64,000 bases of DNA from Amoebidium appalachense (GCA_963693365.1 CAVNZM010000002.1:12152001-12216000), one strand, 5' to 3'; positions 15,126 through 26,939 are shown, counted from the stretch's first letter. Made by a program: numbers and translations. Notes: generated by a model from the letters alone, not told the origin.

Positions 15126-16064
15126 GGGCCTGTTTGGCAACGCGGGTTAGTGTAATCTGGATTTCGGGGGATATCTGGATATCAAAATCGAGATCCAGAT
15201 TATGCTGGATCTCAGCCGAAACCTGGGTTAAGCCGGGTAGATAACCCATGGATGCCAAACAGCCCACGTACGATTTCGGGTTAGATTTGCTCTGCTGTTC
15301 ATGGAAACGACCGGCCATTCCATTCCATTGAGCCTTTTTAAGGCTCTTGCCTCCCGAATCAAGTTTCCTGAGTGAGAGGCTAAGAAAATCGTCTACAACG
15401 AACTTGCTTTCTTCTCCCGTAAATCTCATACGTGTCTTTTCAACCGCCTCAGTCGACGGTTTGGCTGACTGTGGGGGACTGTCACTCTGTGATTCGATGT
15501 TGAGGTTTGCAGGCATCTTGTCGGTTCAAACAAGATTATCTACAAGTGTACTGTGCTACTGGAAGACTCGGGCTGGACGGCCGCAGAGGGTAGGAAAAGA
15601 ATGAGAAGTGAGGTGCGTGTCTGTTTTTATAACGTTCCCCACGTGCAAGTCCGTGCGTTGGTGCAGGTGTCGCAGTTCAAGGCACAGCTGTCGCAGCCCA
15701 CTCAGTATCCACATGCTGCCAGCAACGGAAGTTTGGTTTGGCGCCCTTTCAACAATCCTTTTTTGGCCACTTCAAACTATCGACGATTGGTGCAAAAGGA
15801 CACCATATATAGTTCCATAAAATGAACATTCATTGGGTCGGACATTCAGGACCTGAAAGGATTTCGCGCTAATCCACCTCCCGAGGTGGATTAGTGGAAT
15901 CCAGAATACGGCCATGTCCGAGGGGTTTGAAACCCAGATTTACGTGACCGGATCTGGCCGTCTGTTTGGCAGCGGCTGGATTTTGAGATTTGGATTTAGC
16001 GCTAAACCCAAAATCGCCCGTAATCCGGATTTAGGACCCTAAACCCGGGTTGCCAAACAGGCCC
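15126..16064. mobile_element. PIF/Harbinger-type DNA transposon (non-autonomous or decayed)
   Basis: Terminal inverted repeats begin GGGCCTGTTTGGCAAC at 15126 and end with the complement GTTGCCAAACAGGCCC at 16064. The trinucleotide TAA lies directly outside both ends (15123-15125 and 16065-16067), the TNA/TWA-type target duplication typical of PIF/Harbinger. The 939 bp element holds a Myb/SANT-like ORF on the minus strand, the accessory protein of this superfamily, but no DDE transposase. Degenerate extra copies of the terminal repeat occur inside, at about 15240-15265 in inverted and 15957-15980 in direct orientation, so each end can itself fold into a hairpin. It sits upstream of, or in a 5' intron of, the gene at 16.4-22.2 kb. 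Confidence 0.85.
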
Positions 16065-16437
16065 TAAGAGTTTTGGGGGATCCGATGGTTTTATTTATTT
16101 TTATTATGTGGAATTCACGGAGCGTTCGGGGCCACCAAGATTTTTTTGAACTTCAGGAAGTTGAATAAACCCAGCGTAGCTTATATAGTTATACACACAA
16201 TATACGCAGGAAAGTTATGGGGAGAAAATTTGAGGGCCTGAAAGCTCAAAGAATCTGTAGTACTACATCTACCGTGCTTGTTCATTGCATACACTACACC
16301 GTCGGACGTTTGGGGCCCTGGCCCCCCTGGGCCTGCTTTAGCCCGCCTCTCCAAAAAAATAGCATTCACACTGACATGACGTGTCGCATTCCTAAGTACA
16401 TTCTTTTCATTCCAACCGCTTGTCCAAAGCCAAATAG

Positions 16438-17633
16438 CCGAACGCGAGTGGCCCGGATTCGTCGACAACTCCCCGCTGAACAACTCGTTCCGGCCCTTCG
16501 GAATAGCATTTAGCCTGGTGCAGCGCGGCACGTTCTTTCCATATCAGGACAATCCATTTCCTTTTTTGGAAGCGGTCAACAACAGTGATGCAACTGCCAC
16601 GTACCTTTACCAGTGCACGAATGTTTACGATGTGGACATCACGGTGGGTCCCCCCCCCCCCCCCCCCCCCCCCCTTCCTCTGTGACGTCTGCTCGCACAA
16701 GTAATTCTGCTGGTCTCTGCTTGGGCGCTCCCTGAGGATGGGCTTTGCTTATGGCGCATAGCTGATGTTGCATACTTGCGCATTGCTGATATTGCATACT
16801 TGAATGTTTGGCTTTGCATGTGTCCTGCACCATGCTTCTCGTCGTGTATATGTACTTCGTACCGTGTTCCGCATTCAACCCCCCCCCCCCCCCCCCCCCC
16901 CCCCCGCCCTGTTTTGTGACATCAAACATCCGCACGGAGTCCTGCGTTTTTCACCCAGGTTTCAGTATTGATTAACGTCATTGTGGTATTGTGTTAGTTA
17001 TAGTGACTGCTTAGTTATGGGACTTAAGTATTATAGATAACAAAGACCGTTTCTTTTCATCCAGTGCCTATATAGTGCAAATCTCCCCCTTCTGATATTG
17101 GGGTTACGCCATGTTTAGGAGTTATTAAGAAATGCCGTCATAACTGTTAAATGCTGTGGTTGACTTAAGGCCTGCCGCTGTCGTGATTTGCTGTCCTAGG
17201 GTAAAAAAAGTGGCCGGGCAGGGGAGCAGGGCGAGAGGGGCGGGGGGGGGGGGGGGGGGGGGGGGGAGGGGGGGAGGGGGGGGGGGGGGGGGAGGAGGAG
17301 CGGAATCCGAGGGGAGGGGGTGGGGGGTGGGGAGAGGGGTCCCTGGATGTGAGTAATATGGGCAATTTAGGCTTGCAAGCACTTGCGGCTCTACATGAAC
17401 TAAGCGTATATGGTAACATTCTCTCTCCAGGGATTGGCCGGTAGCTTCTTCTTGCGTCTGTCCACAGGCACATGCGGCACCCTTATGCCATGTACTCAAA
17501 CCCCGAGCGCTCTCTTCAGTTTCCCCCAGGGCACAGGTGAAACCTTATCCCCTCCCCCTCTCCCCCCCCCCCCCCTTCCCCCCCCCCCCCCCTGCCTTCC
17601 CCTCCCCCCCCCCCCCCCCCCACCCCACCACCA

Positions 17634-17693
<60 letters not shown>

Positions 17694-18996
17694 CACTACA
17701 AAACTTGCTCCGTCCTTCTGCACCGATCGATGCATGGCATGTGTCTATGAGATGCGATTGGCTGGCCGTTTGACTCTAACAGTCAATTTCTGAGTGTAGC
17801 AAACGATTCCTACATAGATTCCCCATAACCCGCCAATCATATGATCGTAAAAAGCCGATTGGTGCAAAAGACGGTGCAAGCACTTTAGTACCCCTTTTGC
17901 CTCTCCCATACCCTCCATTAGTTTTTTTTTCTACTCCATCTTAACTTCCCTGCCCAGTTGAAAGATTAAAACTTAAAGACTATATAATGACTACAACCAC
18001 TATTCCTCGTACTACCACAACACTAATACCAATAACATCAAAATTTTAATACAGGCACGCTGGAGTTTGCTCTTCAGATATGGGACATTGATGGGGGGGA
18101 GCAATACATTGTGAGCGGCTACGATCGCAACTACAAGTTTGTCACATCGGCAGTCAGTCCATTTGATGCCAGTTCAGCGAATTGCACGGCTGTGCTAGAT
18201 GGCAGGCCCTATCAGATTGTCTTGGGTATGTATACAAACCAGTTGCCTTCCCCCTATACCCCCTCCCCCGCCTGCATCCCCGGAGTTCTTCCCCCCTCCC
18301 ATTCACAAAAAAATCAAAGAGCAAATAAAGGAATAGAGGAAGAAGAAAGGACAAACACACACGCACCCCTCCCCCCTTCCCCCCCCCCTCCCCCACACAC
18401 ACTCTCCCCCCCTCCCCTCTCGCTCTCCCTCCGCTCCCTTCCCCCCTCCCCCCCTCTCAATCCCTCTCTTGCGATCTCTCCTCTCCCCCCCCCCCCCTCC
18501 CCCCTTCCTCTCTCTCTCTCGATCTCTCCTCCCCCCTTCCCCCTCTCCTTCTCCCCCCTCCCTCCACCCTCCTTCCCCCCCCCCCCTCTCTCTCTTTCTC
18601 TCTCTTCTGCATCTCCATGGAGTTCTTATTCACCTTCTTACGGGTTGCCTTATAGTCGTTTGGGTAATTATCTGAGGTATGCTTTGCTAATCTCCTTTTT
18701 TTTTTTTTTTTCCCTCGTCGTGATAGATATGTTCCCCCCTCCTCCCCCGCCTCCCCCCCCCTCCCCCTCCCCTGCTCCTTCGCCTTTTCCCCAATGCCGG
18801 TCAACCTGATCGCCTGGTCGCCGACCCATTCTTTTTATAGAACCATCTTGCTGTGATTTAGGTCTTTGTTCACGTATCGTCTTCCTGCACAATCGAATTG
18901 ACTTCTGTTTTTTGTTTTTGCTGTGTTAATGAGGGCGGATAAGAGGAGTACTCATCAAAAATACGGAGTTGTAGCCTTGGTGTAGTGCGAGAATAA

Positions 18997-19062
<66 letters not shown>

Positions 19063-19717
19063 TGTGTATGCCTGCGCATGTGCTCGTGCGGGTGTGTGTG
19101 CGGGTGTGTGTGCGGGTGTGTGTGCGGGTGTGTGTGCGGGTGCTCACTCGTGATGGCAGCGGCGGCAGCGGCGGCAGTGGTGGTGGGTGGGTAGGTGGGT
19201 GGGTATGTTTCTTTTTTTTTGGGGGGGGGGGGATGCAAATTGGTAGGGAGGCACGAAGGCAGACTATGGTTTTACGCAGTAGGCTCCCATGCACTTGATG
19301 AGACCACCTTAATGATCTCATATTTCTTTGAGATATTCCTGATTTACATAGATAAACACCAAATGTACTAAAAATCTCCCAATATCAGGGGGGCCCAACA
19401 ACACCATCCCTATGAGCTATGTGCGCATAGACTTTGTAGGCTATTCTCGGTGGGCTGTTGGCAACGCTTTTGATAACTTCCGCCCATACGGTTGCACGTT
19501 CGATGCAAGTATGTACAGCCCTCCCCCCCCCCCCCCCCCCCCCCCCCCGCTCTTTCTCTCTTTCCCTCTCTCAGTCTTCCCTCCTCCCTCCGCCTTCTCT
19601 CTCCCCACCTTCTCCCCTCCGTTTCAGCTCCAGTCTAGGTGTAGTGCAACTGAAAACAAGGGTTGCCGGCAGACCAAGCTTCTAGAGCACAGTGACAGTC
19701 AGGGTTAAGTGTGACGT

Positions 19718-19779
<62 letters not shown>

Positions 19780-20109
19780 TACATCTATACATACACCATG
19801 AGAGATGCATGAAATATACAGGTATTTGAATGGTGTATCCAAGCCCTACTCACTAGTAGTATGACGTGTTAGTTTGCGGAAAGTTCCGGAAAGTGCTATG
19901 CCGAGACTCTGCCACGGCAGCAAAGCTTTCGCCATAAATATTGTGCCCCCCTCCCTGCGTTCAACCCCTCTATCAGAACAACCTACTCCCCAGATGTAGT
20001 TTTTTACCCCCATCCCGGTCGCTCTTTTCAGTTTACTTCGATCTCCTCCCTCCCCTCCCATCAAAAAATGTGCCCTTTCTTTAGTTTTTTTTTTTTTTTT
20101 TTTTTTGAA

Positions 20110-20148
<39 letters not shown>

Positions 20149-20247
20149 TATGTGAATATGCTCTGAGACTCGTGTGCGTGTGTGTATTTGAATGATCTGC
20201 TGCTGGTGATGGCGGGGGTGGGGGTGGGGGTCGGGGAAGGGTGGGGT

Positions 20248-20278
<31 letters not shown>

Positions 20279-20594
20279 TTTCAACCTTAAACTGACTTAC
20301 CGTGTCCCACAGAGGTAAATTTGTAAGAACGATTTCCATCTCCAAGGATGCAACAAGGCCATCCTCCCCCGAAAGGTTTATGTTTTGGTCTGGGCCAGTG
20401 GCAAAAAATGTTAACTCGAGGCAGAGAGGCCAGTCTCAGAAAGTGGGTTTTTGCTTTGTATGCTCCCCCAGTGTCAAATCAGGTAAATGGAGGTCGGGTG
20501 TTGCTTGCGCATCCATTTTCCTCGATGCTGTTACGAAATTACTCTAGAGAAAGAAGAACTTTGGTATTAGACGTGCATTTTTACGGTGTGTGGT

Positions 20595-20639
<45 letters not shown>

Positions 20640-21494
20640 GCCGGCGCCGGCCCGGCCCGGATATGGCCATATCGCCGGGGGGGGGGGGGGGGGGGGGGGG
20701 GAGGGGGGGGGTGCCCTAGCATGTGTGCTTGTGTTTACTAACTGGGTAGTTTAATGCTTGGTGCCGGTGTGTGCTTGGGCATGCAATCGATAAACCGTGT
20801 AGCACACAGTGCAAGAGTGGGCTAACATGACAATCCGCTAGTCCTACAAGATGGGTGTATGTGGGTGTTACACTTCTGGGTGAGACGTTATTAGTAATAG
20901 GACTGAGGCGGAGTAGAGACAGAGCGAGAAAATCCTAATTTTTTTCAGGTATTAACTTGGCAATGCTTAAGGCCTACATAATCCCAGTATCTTGTGGATG
21001 AGTCTTATTATAGATGGCCTTATGTGTAATAGTTTTTGTGTGTGTGAAAACATGCTGTAAGATCAATTGAACTAATCTTACTTAAGGCTTCTTTAGGCTG
21101 CTTATGTGCTTGAAGACTGAAGCCTTCTCCATTTGTTATCCATGGAAGTTGTGTAATAGTTTTGTGAGCACAATATGTACCAAAGCGTAAATGGCAGCTC
21201 TGAGACACACACTGCCATTTTATTTTTTCTTTTGCCATTTTTTCAAGCGGCTGATGAGCTTGTTAACATGGAGCCCGAGATGGGATACTGTACATGTAGC
21301 AGATGACGTATTGGTAGAGGGTGGTATGTATATGTAGAAGTTCAACAGGTCCAGGTTTACAAGTCTATCTATCTAAATAAAACACCAAATCAACCAAGCA
21401 ACCACTATGAATGTTACTAGTAAACTAAGTAAGGGGCCAACTCAATTGCTGCTTCTTTCTCCTTTGTGTGTGTGTGTGTGTGTGTGCGCGTGTG

Positions 21495-21526
<32 letters not shown>

Positions 21527-22195
21527 TGTGCGTCCACCAACACCACACTCCACATTCCACCACCCCAGATGAACCAATGAGAGCCCGTGTTTAAAGTTTA
21601 TTCGTAGGCTTTAAGTGGAGGGGGCGCCTGGTGCTAACCACCGACGAGGTTTGGGTGAAAACCTTCCGGACTTAAAACGGGATTAAAAAAAAGGCGTGTG
21701 TGTGTGTGTGACACGTGTGTGTGTACACGTGTGTGTGTGTGTGGGTATGGGTGTGTGTGTGTGTGTGATGTGCACATGTCTAGGTGCCTGTCTGCATCAG
21801 ACCCTGCATGGGTGTGTATCACAATATGTACGTGCGTGTGTCCATCTTGCTGTCAACAACATGTGTGTGCGTGTGCGGGCATGCCTTTTCCCGGGCACAA
21901 CGGTGCACATGTGCTTTTGTATTCCTATATGCGTGCGTGTGTGCGTACAGTGTCACGATCAGGGCAGTGCGCGCTCGGGCATGTGCACCCGCGGTGTGTA
22001 TACGTATATACGTATGAAGGTATGACAGCCCAGATCCCCAAAGTAGACATGTACCACGGATTACATATATACCTGCAGAAGAAGCCCATTCAACCAGTGC
22101 TGCAGCAGCGACCATGGCCAGGCAGAGGTAAAGCAAGCGGTACCCAGCAGTGTCCTTCTACCGTTTGTGTACCCGTTCAAAATTCCATTGGTTAG
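16438..22195 (+). CDS. Spliced putative secreted glycoprotein, unknown family (5' end unresolved)
   Basis: Exons 16438-16643, 17431-17536, 18055-18225, 19389-19508, 20315-20482 and 22029-22195 (TAG at 22193). AG/GT borders and phases agree at all five junctions, which is strong support for a real gene. I do not recognise the family. About 270 residues are visible. They are aromatic- and Asn-rich, with N-glycosylation sequons (NNS twice, NCT, NNT) and several Cys, for example CTNVYDVDIT, GTCGTLMPCTQ and NYKFVTSAVSPFDASS, suggesting an extracellular beta-rich protein. No transmembrane helix or signal peptide is visible because the first exon is not found; the frame stays open upstream of 16438 to about 16380. 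The last exon could instead end at a GTAAAG donor near 22126. Introns begin with C-rich tracts after the donors at 16644, 17537 and 19509. Confidence 0.55.
16675..16878 (+). repeat. Poly(C)-bounded SINE-like repeat, copy R5 (diverged)
   Basis: Flanked by C runs at about 16650-16674 and 16879-16905. Contains CCCTGAGGATGGGCTTTGCT, a short local duplication of GCTGATGTTGCATACTTG type, TACTTCGTACC and the end GCATTCAA. Confidence 0.8.
20641..20700. repeat. GC palindromes caught between two poly(G) runs
   Basis: Between G tracts of more than 20 lie GGCCGCCGGCGCCGGCC-like sequence and the perfect palindrome GATATGGCCATATC. The segment is inside the last intron of the putative secreted-protein gene. 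Confidence 0.7.
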
Positions 22196-22240
22196 GTACC
22201 ACGGCCATCTAGAAACACCTAGATGGCCGTGTTAGGTACC
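22191..22240. mobile_element. 30 bp perfect hairpin insertion with 10 bp target duplication
   Basis: GTTAGGTACC occurs at 22191-22200 and again at 22231-22240. Between the copies is exactly 30 bp: arms ACGGCCATCTAG and CTAGATGGCCGT around the loop AAACAC. This looks like two terminal inverted repeats with almost no interior, inserted with a 10 bp target duplication; that length suits Mutator-like elements (8-11 bp). The first 19 bp recur at 61782-61800. The insertion falls immediately after the TAG of the upstream gene, the stop lying inside the duplicated target. Confidence 0.8.
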
Positions 22241-22751
22241 TACATAGATAAAAAAGAAGATAATAACTTGCATGGTACTCATACTGGGACATAGTGCTTG
22301 TTTGCATTGGTTGATTTGTCTCGCCAGCAACGATTGGTTCAAATAGATTCAGCCAGTTAGAAGGGAAATATATACACTAAATAAGGTGAATTCCGAAATT
22401 TATTTTGCCGGCTGGCCCGCGGCTTACACGGCAGACTCAGTCGCCGAGAGGCCGGCGAGTCCAACGCATGCACATGTGTACCCTACTGTACATACAGACA
22501 GGTGCCTCTGCCTGTGATCCGCGTGTACGTGTGCAAGCAGTTAGCAAACCAGCGCTGTGCTAGCAGTGGCAAGGCCACTCATGATCAGAGGCCTTGCACA
22601 CACGTATGAACCGGGTTGGGGCTGTTCGAACATGGTTTGGACCAAAGGAGTCCGGATCATGACGAATTCCCAAAGGAAGCAGTACTAGTGCCGCATGCAC
22701 GGCAGATGCACGACGTTGGCCATGGACGTACGCGTGGAGGGGGGGAGAGAG

Positions 22752-22833
<82 letters not shown>

Positions 22834-23209
22834 AAGGGGGAAGGGCCGGAACCACGTGCGTATGGCTGGCGCAGGGGGGTGGGGGGAGGGGGAGGTGGAA
22901 GGACTACTCGCGGTGGGGATGGGGTGGTGGTGATGGTGGTCACAGTGATATTTCAAGCAAATGTATGACTCAGCGGTGTGTGTGTGTGTGTGTTAGTGTG
23001 TGTGTTTGTGTGTGTGTGTTTGTGTGAGCGGGAGGGTGGGGGAGGGGGGGGGGGGGGGTGTGTGGAGAGGGAGGGAGCTAGGGGGGTTACCATGCAACAC
23101 CCTCTGCAAGAGGTGGGGATCATGATAAGGGTCTTCCCAGGGCCCCTATGCCTGGGGGAAAGAAGGGGGTCCGTTGCAACATGTACATGGAGGGGGGGCG
23201 AGAGAGAGG

Positions 23210-23247
<38 letters not shown>

Positions 23248-23621
23248 GGGAGTGGGGGAGGACGTGCCCAGCATATCCTGTGAAATGATCACATACCAGC
23301 TGTGCTATTTTTTAAAATAGCGGCTAATTCGACTCCTATTGGTTATTGGCTCTGTTTATTCTAGCATTTATAAATTCCCCCCTTTGTCTTTGTATCTCAT
23401 CCATCATCTTTTCACTTAAATCGTACAGAGCATGGTAATACACAATATCGAGGGGTGTGTGCTGCATCCGCGGCCACCAATCCCAAAGTTATAATGTCAC
23501 GCAGTCGGTGCAAAATTTCAATGCAAAAAATGCGTTGAAAATTTTTTTTTCTTTTGACTGGATTTATTCGACGGAAAGATATGACAAGTATGCACGGCAT
23601 ACTGAGAAGACAATAAAAACT
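22241..23621. other. Intergenic stretch with (GA)n and poly(G)
   Basis: A (GA)n array lies at about 22753-22831, TG-rich DNA near 22975-23030, and poly(G) tracts near 23045-23060 and 23211-23247. No supported gene. The AT-richer part at 23280-23620 may include the 3' flank of the LINE-type remnant on the minus strand. Confidence 0.6.
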
Positions 23622-25098
23622 TCACGAGTTATCCAGTAACAAGTGCATACTGAGATACCTGAACACTGTGTGAAAATCATATAAATACTCAATGTGACGA
23701 CCAACAGAATTCAACAAAAAGTCTAAAGTGTTCACATTGCCAGCTAGTGTAGCAGATACCCGGAGGGAAAGAGGTAAAACGCGACATAAAAATTCACACC
23801 TATCAACATGCTTGCGATTAAAAAGGTCAGCACAAAAGTGGCACCAGCGGCGATGAAAACAAGAATTACAGCGCCACTGCACAACTTCCCAGGCAATATC
23901 AACATCAGAGCACCATACAGACTTATCTACTAGGGTGGTATCCATACGTACAGCAGGAGAAATGTATCCTGCCAAAGCTCCCAAAAAGCGATAATGATCA
24001 GTACGGTGTTGCCTAAGGAACATAACACATGCCGACTGAGTTTTACCTTTGATTTCTCTATCAGAACGAGAAAGAAACTTATACTGCGTATGGTAATAAC
24101 GCGAAAAGGCAGAAAAAACAGGAAGAGAAAAGAAAGAGGGAGTGAGATAGCGAGAGGAAGAATCAGGTGGAAAGAGGGTAGGCTGAGGACATTCAGAAGT
24201 AGCGTTGGTGAATCGGGGGGGAAGAGGGATGGAGGGAGGGGGGGGAAAGAAAGCATAAAGAGGGTGACCATCAGGTAGCCTAACTAAATGAAAACAAAAA
24301 CGAAGAGACAATTCCTCCATACGACAAACAGCAGACGACAATCCAAACATACTGATTAAGGGAGGCACAAACCGAGTACGAAACAAAGTGCGTAGCGCAG
24401 TACCCTGAAAAATCGTCGAACTCGTTCAGCGCCATTGCCGCCTCGCGAGGTGGGGCGCAGGCCAATAGCGGGAAGTCCATATTCGAAAGTCGGCCGTAAA
24501 AAAGTTTTATAGTAGAGAAGAAGGTTCGCAGGATGGATCACAGACTCCTGTTGAAACATATTTGACACGATGTGAAGCTTACCCTTCGCACGAGCGATCC
24601 GTGCTGTGAGGAGCTTGCGGAAATCAATACCCCGTGCAGTAAAAGGAATACCCAAATAGTCATAGGTGCTCTGAACAGGAATAGGAAGGCCGGCCAATCG
24701 AAAGGAAGTGTTCTTCGAAAAAGTAGCACACTTTGCAATTCCGACTGTCATGAAATTCTCGGTGCACCATTGATCCACCGACAAAGCATCTGGTGCATGA
24801 CATCTTCGGTTAAGGAACAAAGAACAATATCGTCCGCAAAAAGGAGACCCGGTACACGACGGGTATGCAGTTGGCCAAAGGGTTCGAGGGCGCAGGCTAA
24901 ATCGTCAATGAAAACGTCAAACAACAACGGACTCAGGAGGGACCCCTGCAGAAGACCCCGGGTGTTAATGTTCCATTGACCGCCGCGCGTCCGCGAGTGG
25001 TATCGAACAACGCTTGCAGAAGACGGCCAAAGGGGGCTGGCTACTTTGTATCCACGTTTCTTGCTTGCTATGGCTGAAAAAATGACGTCTAGGTGCAA
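23622..25098 (-). pseudogene. LINE-type reverse transcriptase, 5'-truncated and frameshifted
   Basis: Three overlapping minus-strand frames (25098-24748, 24820-24356, 24386-23622) together read as the end of the RT palm, thumb and C-terminal region. Visible motifs: RGLLQGSLLSPLLFDVFIDD (motif B), LLFADDIVL (FADD box, motif C) and YDYLGIPF (motif D/E). A C-terminal Cys/His cluster, CNSC then CHFC and HVDRC, resembles the zinc-binding tail of LINE proteins. Motif A and everything upstream are missing, as expected for 5' truncation in target-primed insertion. Two frame changes, near 24.8 and 24.37 kb, make it inactive. It belongs to the same broad group as the intact RT at the window's right end. 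Confidence 0.85.
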
Positions 25099-25195
25099 AC
25101 CAGATCACGTAATTCGTGCATATTTGTTGCGTGGAAGTATGGGACAGTACTACAAGCATGTACACGTAACCAGATCTAGCGCACAACCAAATACA

Positions 25196-25232
<37 letters not shown>

Positions 25233-25502
25233 CCCCCCCGGGAAACACACACACACAAAAAAATAAATCTTGAATCAAATTATGAAAACCAAAGGGGAAA
25301 AACAGGGAAAGAAAAGGAACAAAACATCTATATACATACATTTTAATAAACCAGCCGCACAATCAAGTCGAAGCAACCAACTAGGTCAATTATTCAGACC
25401 AACAAACCGGCATGCATTCACCCATGGCCACATGCAAACGTACGCTCGCACGCACTGCTGTGACGCGCAAACACACATACCCACACACACACACACTGCT
25501 TC
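25099..25502. other. Gap between LINE remnant and MYND paralogue
   Basis: Contains a poly(C) tract at about 25197-25230 followed by (CA)n and A-rich DNA. No supported gene. Confidence 0.5.
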
Positions 25503-25645
25503 TCACCCATCGGTACCATACCAATTATCAGCCACTGGTGCACTGCATGCCTTCTTGTGCACCTTCCAGTGGGCCTTTTGGCAGTCTCTGTCGCAGTACC
25601 ACGCAACCTTGCACGTGCACACTTTCAGCTTTCGTGATTCCGTAC

Positions 25646-26334
25646 CAAGGCCTCCTAAATACCACACACACACGCGGCCTATGTGGTCGCGGAGACCACT
25701 GTGCGCGTGATGGAGTGCCTCACCAGCAAGGAGCTGGAGGGCAAGTTTCTGCACGCCGGCTCCCACCGCCTGCTGGTTCACACGCTCGCGGTTCAGCACG
25801 CCAAGAGCCGGCCGGAGACAGAGACAATTCGAGGCATTACTTGTGAGGTGTGCGGGGAGGACACGGCGCAGTACCTCGACGGCATCGCCATGAGAATGAC
25901 CAACATTTTGCTCAACAACTACACCAAGGAACGCAACGCGAAAAAGAAAACACCAACCAACAAGCCAAACCAGCAAACCAAGAAATACGAGGGTGCATCA
26001 ACCGGTTTATTGGCGGCGCACGCCGCGGACGACGGCCCCAGCGCCAGCGACGACGTGGAGGCTGTGCTCGAGGAGGAGGACTTCGACGTTTGTCGTTTTT
26101 GAACGACGACGCACTGGGTGCGTTGTGTGAGACTTAGGCAGTTATAGGCAGTGATGATTGCGTCTGGTAGTTTAGCGTAATGTTTGCACAAGTTTTGCAC
26201 TAAAACTAGTCTGATGTAGGAGACCCCGGAGGGGCACGTAAGATTTCAGTGTTCGATCACCCTACTCTTTACACGTAATCTGGAGTATTAGTCTATTGCG
26301 TGCCTCGGCCCGGTGTGGTATTTAGGAGGCCTTG
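25646..26334. mobile_element. 689 bp hAT-like element with 22 bp perfect inverted ends
   Basis: Left end CAAGGCCTCCTAAATACCAC at 25646; the right end is its exact reverse complement ending at 26334. The 8 bp TTCCGTAC occurs just outside both ends (25638-25645 and 26335-26342). The intact MYND gene at about 30560 carries the empty site: one TTCCGTAC in an otherwise collinear exon. An 8 bp duplication plus a CARNG-type terminus is the hAT pattern. The element carries a short ORF but no recognisable full transposase. Confidence 0.93.
25659..26102 (+). CDS. ORF carried inside the hAT-like element
   Basis: An open frame of 148 codons to the stop at 26100-26102; the first ATG is at 25710, giving about 130 residues. 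It is GC-rich and free of simple repeats until a Lys/Gln/Asn stretch (KKKTPTNKPNQQTKK), and ends in an acidic tail (DDVEAVLEEEDFD). One CEVCG Cys pair is visible. I do not recognise it. It may be the tail of a hAT transposase or a captured host gene fragment. No ribosome-binding or splice context decides the start. Confidence 0.4.
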   Translation: MPHTHAAYVVAETTVRVMECLTSKELEGKFLHAGSHRLLVHTLAVQHAKSRPETETIRGITCEVCGEDTAQYLDGIAMRMTNILLNNYTKERNAKKKTPTNKPNQQTKKYEGASTGLLAAHAADDGPSASDDVEAVLEEEDFDVCRF

Positions 26335-26424
26335 TTCCGTACCCACCGTACCGCAGCTGCTGCACGTGCGTACAGCCCGGGGGCTGATTTCAGTGGGTGG
26401 TGGCTCAGATGCGGGCATGTGGTT

Positions 26425-26939
26425 CTGTATGTGTGTGTGTGGGGGAGGTGTGCATGTGAGGGGTTTAGAATGTGTTACAGGTACGAAGTACATATGACCG
26501 GGGAGGACCGGGGGGGGGGGGGAGGGGGGGAGGGGGGAGGGGGGGGGGAGGGGGGGGGAGGAGGGGAGGGGGGAGGCGGGGGGAGGGGGAGGGGGTAAGA
26601 TAATTGTGCTGTGTATGTGGGTGTGTTTGCGTGTCTGGGTGGGTGGGTGAGCGCGTGCGTAAGTATGTGAGTGCGCGCACGGGCGTGTGTGAACATGAGT
26701 CACCGTGTTTGTGTTTGTGTGCGTCTAGGGGTGTCAGTCAGTCAGTGTTGTGTGTTAGGGTGTGCTGAGCAAATAGGTCATGGGTAAGGGTGTGTGCGGT
26801 GTATGTGTTAGCCTGTGGTCGAGAGAGAGGAAGGAAGGGAGGGAGGGAGGGAGGGAGGGAGGGAGGGAGTTTTTTAGGGAGGGAGAGAAAGGAGAAAAGA
26901 GAGGTCATTCATGGTGCGTAAGAAAACCCCCCTCCCCCC

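Noticed and set aside
23622-25098. Programmed frameshifting in the minus-strand reverse transcriptase
   Set aside because: There are two frame changes plus a missing 5' half; ordinary decay explains it and no slippery site with pseudoknot was evident.
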